Shown: piece after piece, positions 42,419 to 47,758 of the stretch
Layout of the letters: every line of letters begins with the position of its first letter
Position numbering within the stretch: position 1 is the stretch's first letter
DNA from: Bacillota bacterium
GTDB taxonomy: Bacteria; Bacillota; Sulfobacillia; Sulfobacillales; JAIMBI01
Reading direction: 5' to 3'
Length of the DNA stretch: 47,758 nucleotides
NCBI GenBank assembly: GCA_021846565.1
Contig: JAJZWS010000021.1
Span: 1 to 47,758 of the forward strand
Notes under the pieces: model-generated
Seen by the model: the letters and a program-made list of their open reading frames with translations, nothing else
Databases searched by the model: none
Told to the model about the DNA's origin: nothing
Program-made: the position numbers and the translations under genes

Positions 42419-42779
42419 GGATCTGGCCGCGCTGGTGGAGGAAGAGGCGCCCGAGGCGGGGGTTCCCGTGCGGCCGGTGGAATTTGCTGAGCTGGACGCG
42501 GGCCCGCGGACCCCGGCCCGGGGAAGCGCGGCGGCGCTGGGGTTCATTCTGGACGTGCCGCTGGAGGTGCAGGTGGTGCTGGGCAGCACCCGCCTGCCCG
42601 TGCGGCAGGTGCTGGAGTTGGGACCGGGCGCCGTGGTGGAGCTGGACAAGGCCTACGCCGATCCGGTGGATGTGTATTTGAACGGGCGCTTGGTGGCGCA
42701 TGGGGAAGTGGTGGTGGCGGGCGAAAATTTCGGGGTAAAGATTACAGAGATTTTCTCGGAGGCGTTGGACGGGGAGTAG
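42387..42779 (+). CDS. fliN: flagellar motor switch protein FliN
   Basis: FliN completes the C-ring and docks FliH. The 130-residue protein has a charged, disordered N-terminus (to about 48) and one SpoA domain: [60 protein letters not shown] followed by ITEI. It is the single-domain type, not the phosphatase-bearing FliY. The GTG at 42387 has gaaggaggacgg upstream. The 3' end overlaps the convergent csrA by 38 bases. Confidence 0.95.
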   Translation: MSKRANKLTAEDLAALVEEEAPEAGVPVRPVEFAELDAGPRTPARGSAAALGFILDVPLEVQVVLGSTRLPVRQVLELGPGAVVELDKAYADPVDVYLNGRLVAHGEVVVAGENFGVKITEIFSEALDGE

Positions 42780-43020
42780 GCGGATCGGCGGACGCATCGG
42801 ATCGGCGGCTCAAGTCCGGCAGTGCGTCCGGAGCCGGCGGCGCGGCCGCGTCCCGGTTGGCTTGCGTTGCGAGCCAGATTTCTTCGCGCAAGACGCCGAC
42901 CGATCGCGGGGCGTCAATGCCCAAGCGGACCTGGTCGCCGCTGACTTCGAGCACCCGCACCACGACCGCGTCGTCCCCGATCACCAAAGCCTCCCCGCGT
43001 TTACGTGTCAGCACCAGCAC
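42742..43020 (-). CDS. csrA: RNA-binding translational regulator CsrA
   Basis: CsrA binds GGA sites near ribosome sites and blocks translation; its main known Firmicutes target is flagellin. The first 55 residues are the complete CsrA fold: [15 protein letters not shown] (read from GTG), [33 protein letters not shown] tail of about 37 residues rich in Pro, Arg, Ala, Asp and Ser follows, making 92 in all, longer than usual. The start GTG at 43020 has aaggagaggggg upstream and overlaps fliW by 20 bases. Last gene of the minus-strand operon. Confidence 0.93.
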   Translation of the reverse strand: MLVLTRKRGEALVIGDDAVVVRVLEVSGDQVRLGIDAPRSVGVLREEIWLATQANRDAAAPPAPDALPDLSRRSDASADPPTPRPTPPRKSL

Positions 43021-43471
43021 GGCCAGGCCCCCTCTCCTTGTTGTTGGCCTCGCCATGGGGCTCCGCGGTGGGCGGGGACAGCGGGTGGTGGAACGGATAC
43101 GGCAGCGACAGCACAATCTGCCCCCCCTGCCGGGTTCGCCGGTTGATGACCAATGGGCTTCTTAGGTTGGCGGACCGCTCGGTCGGGGTGATGGTGCACA
43201 GAACCAGCACCGCCCATTCGTCGGGAGGTCCCCAGAGAGCTCCCTCCTCGGGCGGCACCTCGTAGTCCGGCACCAGCACCAAGGGATCCAAGGCCGCAAA
43301 CGCCAGCGTCGGGATGTCCGCGGACTGCAGGTACAGAAAGGGGGAGCCGCCCCCCGCGGGCAACAGCACGAAGTGCCGTTGCTCGGGAAACCCCAGGATT
43401 GCCTCGGTCAGCGTGATGAGTCGGTCGTCGTCCACGGCAAGCGTACCCCAGTGCCGGGTCACCAGCTGCAA
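43001..43471 (-). CDS. fliW: flagellar assembly factor FliW
   Basis: FliW binds either flagellin or CsrA; free flagellin pulls it away, so CsrA represses flagellin when filament growth stops. The 156-residue protein has [20 protein letters not shown] (family form I.F..Gl.GFe...f.L.), then [20 protein letters not shown] and [20 protein letters not shown] (family nltAPlviN). The start is TTG at 43471 with aaggaggg upstream, a rare start that may keep FliW level low. The tail past 140 is polar. Confidence 0.94.
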   Translation of the reverse strand: MQLVTRHWGTLAVDDDRLITLTEAILGFPEQRHFVLLPAGGGSPFLYLQSADIPTLAFAALDPLVLVPDYEVPPEEGALWGPPDEWAVLVLCTITPTERSANLRSPLVINRRTRQGGQIVLSLPYPFHHPLSPPTAEPHGEANNKERGPGRAGADT

Positions 43472-43504
43472 CGCCGCACCCTCCTTTCAACGGTTCTCCG
43501 CCGC

Positions 43505-44374
43505 TCAGGGTTTTAAGAAACTCAGCAGCGACAACGGCAGGATCTGCGCGCCGCTCTGCAGGGCTGCCTGATACACCTGCTCTTCCTGGGCTAAAAGGGT
43601 GGTCACGTTGGCCATGTTGGCGCCCTCCGTGGTGCTGAGATTTTGCTTCAGCGTGCTGGAGAGCGTCGTCAGCTGGGATGCCTGCTGGTTCACCAAGTCG
43701 AGCCGCGACCCCACACTGGCGCGGACGTTGGATACCTGGGTGAGGTCGTTCTGGAGGATGGGAATCATGGACTGCACCTGGGTCGAGCCGCTGGAGAGCG
43801 CGGTCGACAGCGAGCGCAGGTCCGCCAGCAGGCGGGGAAACAGGGTGGCACCGTCGACATTGACGGCCACGGTCGTGTTGGACCCAATCTGGAACGTGAT
43901 GGCCGCGTTGTTGCCGCTCCAGGTGCCCGTCGCGGTGTTGAGCGGCGCGGTTTGGTTGTTGGTGCCGGCAAAGAGATACCCGCCATTGAACTGGGTGTTC
44001 GCGATCCCCTGGATTCCGGTGATGGCCGCGTTGACCGTCTTGATGAGGGCCGCCTCGTCGGTCGGCGTCTGGGTGGCATTGGCGCCTTGGACGGCTGTGG
44101 ACTGCATCTGGATCATGAGCTGCTGCACTTCGGCCAAGGCGGCATCGGCAGCGTTCAGCTGCGACGAGGCGCTCTGTCCCGCGGCCTGATACTGTTGCAC
44201 CAACGCCAGGCTGTTGGTGAGCGACAGACTCTGGGCCACGCGACCGGGGTGGTCGCTCGGCACCTGAAACGCTTGGCCCGTCGCGGCTTCCTCCTGCAGC
44301 GTGGCCAACCGCTGCTCCGTATTGTTGAGGGCGGTCAGGAGATTCTGCGACACGATTTCCGGTGTGATGCGCAT
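43505..44374 (-). CDS. flgL: hook-filament junction protein FlgL
   Basis: Second junction protein between hook and filament, flagellin-like at both ends; 289 residues. It begins MRITPEIVSQNLLTALNNTE, then QVPSDHPGRVAQSLSLTNSL (a variant of the flagellin sequence around the asp-pro motif). The C-terminus has LSTTEGANMANVTTLLAQEE and QVYQAALQSGAQIL. The ATG at 44374 has aaaggag eight bases upstream; a GTG nine bases earlier lies too close to this site. Confidence 0.93.
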   Translation of the reverse strand: MRITPEIVSQNLLTALNNTEQRLATLQEEAATGQAFQVPSDHPGRVAQSLSLTNSLALVQQYQAAGQSASSQLNAADAALAEVQQLMIQMQSTAVQGANATQTPTDEAALIKTVNAAITGIQGIANTQFNGGYLFAGTNNQTAPLNTATGTWSGNNAAITFQIGSNTTVAVNVDGATLFPRLLADLRSLSTALSSGSTQVQSMIPILQNDLTQVSNVRASVGSRLDLVNQQASQLTTLSSTLKQNLSTTEGANMANVTTLLAQEEQVYQAALQSGAQILPLSLLSFLKP

Positions 44375-44408
44375 CGACGGCACTCCTTTCGTTGTCCGGG
44401 CGCCAAAC

Positions 44409-45827
44409 TTAGCCGACGGCGGCTAATAGTGCACTCATCGTGGACTGCTCGGTGGTGATGACCTGCACCGCGGCCCGGTAGCTTTGTTCCTCCTGAATCA
44501 GGTTGACCGACGCCTGGTCGGGATTCACGCCCACCTGGCTCTGCAGGGCGGCATTCAGGTCCGAGAGGGTGTTGGACGCCGTGGTGCTGCGCGTGGACGC
44601 GCTTTGTCCATCGAGGCCCACCTGGTTGACCAGGCTGGTCCAGTAGCTCGCGAGCGTCGACGTCGTGCCCCCCAGCGCTAGGGATGCCTGAGCGACATCG
44701 GCGATGGCCAGCGCATTTTGGCCATTGCCCGGCGACGAGGGGGCCGAGGAAGCCGCCACTAGGTCCGGCTGGGCCACGAGCGCGGCATTGACTCCGAGAC
44801 CCCCGGCCCCCAGCCCGGCGTTGGTGAAAAAGGGTATGCCGGTGGGCGTCGTCCCGTTCAAACCGTAGCCGGTGGCTTGCAGGGCATTGACGGCATTGGC
44901 GAGGCCGGTGGCAAGCGTGTTGAGTCGCGCCAGATAGGTGGGAATGTCACCGACGAGGATGCCGCCCTGGCTCACGCCGCGCACTGCGAGCGTGCCGTAC
45001 AGCGTACCGGACGACAGCTGGGGCACCGCGCCATTTTGAAAAACCACGTCATGCACCCCCGTGGCCGGGTTGAACCGTGCGGTCAGTGCATAAGTGGTGT
45101 GGTTCAGCACCAGCGCCTGGTTGCCCAGATACACGTCCACTGAGTTGTTCGGGTTGACGGCGTAGCTGATGTTCGCAATCTTGGCCAACTGGTTTAAGAT
45201 TTCCCCACGCTGGTTCAATAAGTCGTTCGGAGTGGCGCCCGTGCCGGTCGCGGCCGCAATGGACTGGTTGAGCGTGGCCAGCTGGGACGCCAGCTGATTC
45301 ACCTGGGCCACCTGGGTGGTCACCGACTGGTCCAGGTTGCTCTCGGCGTTGACCAGCTGCTGCGCCAGCCCCTGAAAATTGCTGACCAGCTGCTGGGCCT
45401 GACCGACAAGCGCGGTGCGGGCCGGTAGGTTGGCGGGGTTTTGGGATACGGTCTGCCACGCGCCGAAAAAGCTATTCATGGCTTCGGCCAACCCCGTCGA
45501 CGACGGTTCGGCAAACAGCGGCTGCAGTTGCGCCAGCGCCGTGTTGATGGCCGACCATGCGCCGGCCTGACTCGTCTGGGCGCGCACGGACCGCGACAAA
45601 AAAGCATTGGACACGCGATTCACCTGGGAAACGGTGACGCCCTGACCCACATAGTTGGGCTGGCTGCCTGTTCCGGGCAGCAACACCGGCGGCGGGTCGG
45701 TCAGTACCACCTGCTGCCGCTGATAGCCGGGCGTGGTCACATTGGCCAGGTTCTGTCCGGTGATGTCCATGGCCAGCTGCTGGGCCGCCAGCGCCCGGGC
45801 CCCAATGTTTAGCATCACAAACGCCAT
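44409..45827 (-). CDS. flgK: hook-filament junction protein FlgK
   Basis: First junction protein, 472 residues. N-terminal: LNIGARALAAQQLAMDITGQ then NLANVTTPGYQRQQV, the axial motif. Long helical part (TALAQLQPLFAEPSSTGLAE; NSFFGAWQTVSQNPANLPAR) and the C-terminal SVNLIQEEQSYRAAVQVITT. Shorter than the enterobacterial type because the surface domain is small. The ATG at 45827 has gaggcaggcgg upstream and lies 34 bases after flgN. Confidence 0.95.
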   Translation of the reverse strand: MAFVMLNIGARALAAQQLAMDITGQNLANVTTPGYQRQQVVLTDPPPVLLPGTGSQPNYVGQGVTVSQVNRVSNAFLSRSVRAQTSQAGAWSAINTALAQLQPLFAEPSSTGLAEAMNSFFGAWQTVSQNPANLPARTALVGQAQQLVSNFQGLAQQLVNAESNLDQSVTTQVAQVNQLASQLATLNQSIAAATGTGATPNDLLNQRGEILNQLAKIANISYAVNPNNSVDVYLGNQALVLNHTTYALTARFNPATGVHDVVFQNGAVPQLSSGTLYGTLAVRGVSQGGILVGDIPTYLARLNTLATGLANAVNALQATGYGLNGTTPTGIPFFTNAGLGAGGLGVNAALVAQPDLVAASSAPSSPGNGQNALAIADVAQASLALGGTTSTLASYWTSLVNQVGLDGQSASTRSTTASNTLSDLNAALQSQVGVNPDQASVNLIQEEQSYRAAVQVITTEQSTMSALLAAVG

Positions 45828-45861
45828 GGTTCCGCCTGCCTCTCTAAACCCAGCGAAGCCC

Positions 45862-46203
45862 CTACACGGATTCGTCGATGCGCGACGCCACTTCGCGGAT
45901 CCCCAGCACGAAGCGTGCGAAGTCCACGTACCCCAACTGGGTTTCCAACAAATGCCGCAGATACTCGGTGCGCTCCTGCCACCGCGCCACATCCTGTGCC
46001 AGCTGGCCCCGCACAGCGTCCGGCAGCATGTGGGCGGAAGGGGCCAGCCGCCGCAGGGACAGGAGCGGTGCGGCCTCCGACACCAGGACCTGCTCGAGCC
46101 GAATCGTGTCGCGGGCTAGCGTCGCTTCGATCTTGTCCTCGGTCAGCGCGCGCAGGGTTGCAATCAGCGCCGGCAGCCCGTCGGGTCCCGCTAGTCCCGC
46201 CAT
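45862..46203 (-). CDS. flgN: flagellar export chaperone FlgN
   Basis: Chaperone for FlgK and FlgL. The 113-residue protein is all-helical: LPALIATLRALTEDKIEATL, DTIRLEQVLVSEAAPLLSLR, and a later helix RWQERTEYLRHLLETQLGYV. Family sequence is weakly conserved; position directly before flgK, length and coiled-coil content support the call. The ATG at 46203 has ggggaggcgg upstream. Confidence 0.82.
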   Translation of the reverse strand: MAGLAGPDGLPALIATLRALTEDKIEATLARDTIRLEQVLVSEAAPLLSLRRLAPSAHMLPDAVRGQLAQDVARWQERTEYLRHLLETQLGYVDFARFVLGIREVASRIDESV

Positions 46204-46238
46204 CCCGCCGCCTCCCCGCGTTGTCTCACTCCACCGCG

Positions 46239-46631
46239 CTAACAGAACAAGTCCACCAACAACCCGCGCAGGTGATCCAGCCGAGCGAGGAGGGCCACCC
46301 CCGACTGGCCCACCAGGGACTCGAGCGTCAACGACTGGGTGGCTTGCTCCACCGCCGCCACCTGCACCAGGAGTCGAAAGCTGCCGCGCGAGACGACCGG
46401 CTCGGCGGCGGGCCTGCGTCCGGCGAGCGCCGCCTCTACCAGGGCCCGCACTGACCGCTTCAGAGACGACAGGCGGTCCGCGGTGGGGCAAGCCACCAAG
46501 GCCCGTTCCTGCTCGGTGTAGCGGGTCCAGAGGATAGAGGGCACCGCGGTGGCAGGATTCGAGCGGACACCGACCGTCGTGCGGGGTCCGCTCACATCGC
46601 TCGGATTTGCCCGTCGGCCCGCGACTCGCAT
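46239..46631 (-). CDS. protein of unknown function in the flgM position
   Basis: I do not recognise this 130-residue protein. It heads the flgN-flgK-flgL-fliW-csrA operon and has a strong ribosome site (aaggaggacac) before the ATG. The first 40 residues are basic and probably disordered. Then follow two or three helices: DRLSSLKRSVRALVEAALAG and, after GSFRLLVQVAAVEQATQSLT, LLARLDHLRGLLVDLFC. In Bacillus the anti-sigma factor gene flgM occupies a similar place, but the FlgM motif (a short conserved C-terminal sigma-binding helix pair) is not evident. It might be a diverged regulator or another export chaperone. Confidence 0.7.
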   Translation of the reverse strand: MRVAGRRANPSDVSGPRTTVGVRSNPATAVPSILWTRYTEQERALVACPTADRLSSLKRSVRALVEAALAGRRPAAEPVVSRGSFRLLVQVAAVEQATQSLTLESLVGQSGVALLARLDHLRGLLVDLFC

Positions 46632-46736
46632 GTGTCCTCCTTACGGCGTGCTCGAGGCTCATTCGCCTGCCTTTCATGCTACCCCGGGCGGCCAAGCCCA
46701 CCAAGCCTATGCCGCGAATTCGGCGCGCACTGCACG

Positions 46737-46756
46737 ATGTACAGAATTTATGTACA
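46737..46756. repeat. paired ATGTACA elements, possible operator
   Basis: ATGTACA occurs at 46737-46743 and again at 46750-46756, 13 bases apart, in the divergent gap between the flgN operon and the Spo0E-like gene. TGTACA is itself a palindrome, so the pair is both direct and inverted. The intervening GAATTT is the most AT-rich part of the gap. It could be a regulator site controlling one or both directions; no known consensus matches. Confidence 0.35.
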
Positions 46757-46831
46757 CAGATTCGGATCCCAATGGATAAACCGTGTAGGGTGAAAAGGTC
46801 AGGACGCTGCGGAGCAGGGAGAAGGTGACAT

Positions 46832-47035
46832 GTGGACCCCGCAGAAGCCGAGCGCCTCCTGCAAGTCGAAATTCGCTACTGGAGACAAGAACTAAACCGC
46901 GCCTACGCGCGGCATCCCGACAGCACAGAGGAACTGCTGGCGGTCAGCCGTGTCCTCGACCGGGCGCTGCTGCGCTACCAGGACGCCTTTGCCGAGCATG
47001 GCGCGTCCTCGATGTCGGACAACCCATCCCAGTAG
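46832..47035 (+). CDS. Spo0E-like small protein
   Basis: The 67-residue protein has the helical-hairpin layout of Spo0E-type aspartyl-phosphate phosphatases: EIRYWRQELNRAYARHP, then LLAVSRVLDRALLRYQ, where SRVLD stands for the family SQELD motif and the Asp is the key residue. In Bacillus such proteins dephosphorylate Spo0A-P and delay sporulation. The first motif Gln is replaced by Arg, so activity is uncertain. The GTG at 46832 has gagaaggtgac upstream. The 3' end overlaps the convergent small gene by 61 bases. Confidence 0.6.
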   Translation: MDPAEAERLLQVEIRYWRQELNRAYARHPDSTEELLAVSRVLDRALLRYQDAFAEHGASSMSDNPSQ

Positions 47036-47235
47036 CGCTGAACCATCACCACGTAGCCATCGATTTCTTGGCTGAGGGCCAGCGCCCGGGCGGACCACCC
47101 CTCGGGCTCCAGCCTGGCCTGGCAAAGTTCCTGCTGCAAGCTGCGGATGCGCGCGAGCGTCGACTCGTATTCCGCCGCGTTCGTGATGCGCCGAGGCTTG
47201 TCCCCCTCGCTGTGCCGTGCGGTCGAGATCGCCAT
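46975..47235 (-). CDS. small helical protein of unknown function
   Basis: The 86-residue protein, from the ATG at 47235, reads ITNAAEYESTLARIRSLQQE then ALALSQEIDGYVVMVQRYWD. The SQEID segment resembles the Spo0E SQELD motif and the helical hairpin is similar in size, but the spacing between helices is longer and a Trp-rich end (RYWDGLSDIE) is different. It could be a distant relative or an unrelated helical antitoxin-like protein. It lies opposite, and overlaps, the Spo0E-like gene. The ribosome site is poor. Confidence 0.45.
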   Translation of the reverse strand: MAISTARHSEGDKPRRITNAAEYESTLARIRSLQQELCQARLEPEGWSARALALSQEIDGYVVMVQRYWDGLSDIEDAPCSAKASW

Positions 47236-47269
47236 CGGAGCTGGCCGCCAATCTTCAGTTGCGGTCCCT

Positions 47270-47497
47270 CTAGTCAATGGCGGTCGGAGGCGTCTTTCGG
47301 CCACTGGCCAAGTAGGCAAGAATTTCCGGTACGCTCACCCCGGCCCGGCGCGCCTCGGACACCACCTCGTCCACCCGGCGGAACACGTCTGCCCGCTGAG
47401 CCAGGTAGTCCGGGTCACCTTTCACGTGAAACGAAAAACCTGCGTCGTCGCGCCGAACCTGAAACTCCAAGCCTCCGATGCGTCGCCGTGCGTTCAC
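47270..47497 (-). CDS. small protein of unknown function
   Basis: A 75-residue protein starting at the GTG at 47497 after caggaggtg, a good ribosome site. It has a short beta-like start (RRIGGLEFQVRRDDAGFSFH then VKGD) and a helical end (RRVDEVVSEARRAGVSVPEI). No family recognised. A matching promoter (47518-47545) supports expression. It is 34 bases ahead of the preceding minus-strand gene and may be transcribed with it. Confidence 0.55.
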   Translation of the reverse strand: MNARRRIGGLEFQVRRDDAGFSFHVKGDPDYLAQRADVFRRVDEVVSEARRAGVSVPEILAYLASGRKTPPTAID

Positions 47498-47517
47498 GCG
47501 CAACACCTCCTGCCCGC

Positions 47518-47545
47518 ATGATAGCATGTTGGGTGCGGCCCACAA
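47518..47545 (-). promoter_or_regulatory. vegetative-type promoter
   Basis: On the minus strand TTGTGG (47545-47540) and TATCAT (47523-47518) are 16 bases apart, followed 12 bases later by the ribosome site of the 75-residue gene. Confidence 0.5.
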
Positions 47546-47638
47546 CGAGCCGCCGACAATTTTGTCGACCGGCGGTCCACAAAACCCGGTTGACGCGCCG
47601 CCAGGGTCCAGCTATCATAAACAAGCGGCAGCGCACAT

Positions 47639-47719
<81 letters not shown>

Positions 47720-47722
47720 TTC

Positions 47723-47758
47723 GGCGGCGTAGCTCAGTTGGTCAGAGCATACGGTTCA
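47723..47758 (+). tRNA. tRNA, partial at window end (probably elongator Met)
   Basis: The first 36 bases of a tRNA start seven bases after the initiator tRNA: acceptor strand GGCGGCG, D arm GCTC-AGTTGGTCA-GAGC, anticodon stem TACGG and loop start TTCA. Two anticodon bases (CA) are visible; CAT (Met) is likely from the overall sequence, but CAA, CAG or CAC cannot be excluded because the window ends. Confidence 0.8.

Noticed and set aside
45828-45992. Extension of the FlgK N-terminus
   Set aside because: These codons are flgN in another phase; the axial-protein start is at 45827 with a ribosome site.
46239-46631. Naming this gene flgM
   Set aside because: The position fits but the FlgM C-terminal sigma-binding pattern is not visible, so I kept it unnamed.

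Overview
This window comes from a GC-rich (roughly two-thirds G+C by eye), single-membraned, probably spore-forming bacterium of the Firmicutes type. The evidence is as follows. The flagellar genes include no L- or P-ring genes (flgH, flgI). The late genes follow the Bacillus-like grouping flgN-flgK-flgL-fliW-csrA and hag-fliD-fliS. A TIGR02530-type 'flagellar operon protein' sits between flgD and flgE. A Spo0E-like small protein is present. GTG starts and AGGAGG ribosome sites are common. A lineage near Symbiobacterium, Thermaerobacter or Sulfobacillus would fit, but I cannot fix the genus.

Layout. 1-6.3 kb holds housekeeping and accessory genes: a frameshifted small gene, two MFS transporters, an FxsA-like membrane protein, a kynureninase on the minus strand (probably leaderless) and a glycosyltransferase-TPR protein. 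6.4-18.9 kb is the first motility block: an unrecognised gene, motA-motB, flgB-flgC-fliE-fliF-fliG-fliH-fliI-fliJ, a PilZ brake-like gene, fliK-flgD-(TIGR02530)-flgE, then a strong hairpin terminator. 18.95-27.2 kb is an island that interrupts the flagellar genes. It contains two 61-bp-spaced palindromic repeats that look like a worn CRISPR, a VapBC-type toxin-antitoxin pair, a truncated IS3-type transposase lying against a group II intron domain V relic, a copper pair (csoR-copA), a frameshifted AbiEii-type nucleotidyltransferase with its partner, and a 2-hydroxyacid dehydrogenase. 27.3-37.8 kb resumes motility from its own TATAAT promoter: fliO-fliP-fliQ-fliR-flhB-flhA-flhF-flhG-flgF-flgG, a lytic transglycosylase on the opposite strand, and fliL. 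38-42.8 kb holds flagellin, fliD, fliS, a FliT-like gene, fliM and fliN. 42.7-46.6 kb, on the minus strand, is an operon reading unknown protein, flgN, flgK, flgL, fliW, csrA. 46.8-47.76 kb holds three small genes, an initiator tRNA and the start of a second tRNA.

How the genes work together. The window encodes nearly a whole flagellum: export gate (FliOPQR, FlhA, FlhB), ATPase complex (FliHIJ), MS ring and switch (FliF, FliG, FliM, FliN), rod and hook (FliE, FlgB, FlgC, FlgF, FlgG, FlgE, FlgD, FliK), filament and its junctions, cap and chaperones, stator (MotAB), and placement control (FlhF, FlhG). Flagellin output is probably controlled by CsrA and FliW: the flagellin leader has a hairpin with GGA in its loop and a second GGA site on the ribosome binding site. 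I see no FlgM, FliY, flagellar sigma factor, FlgJ or chemotaxis genes. FliM also lacks the usual CheY-binding N-terminal peptide. I recognise no wholly new defence or metabolic system. The most unusual points are the interrupted operon, the switch without a visible CheY docking site, the unknown genes at 6379-6954 and 46239-46631, and the opposite-strand transglycosylase.
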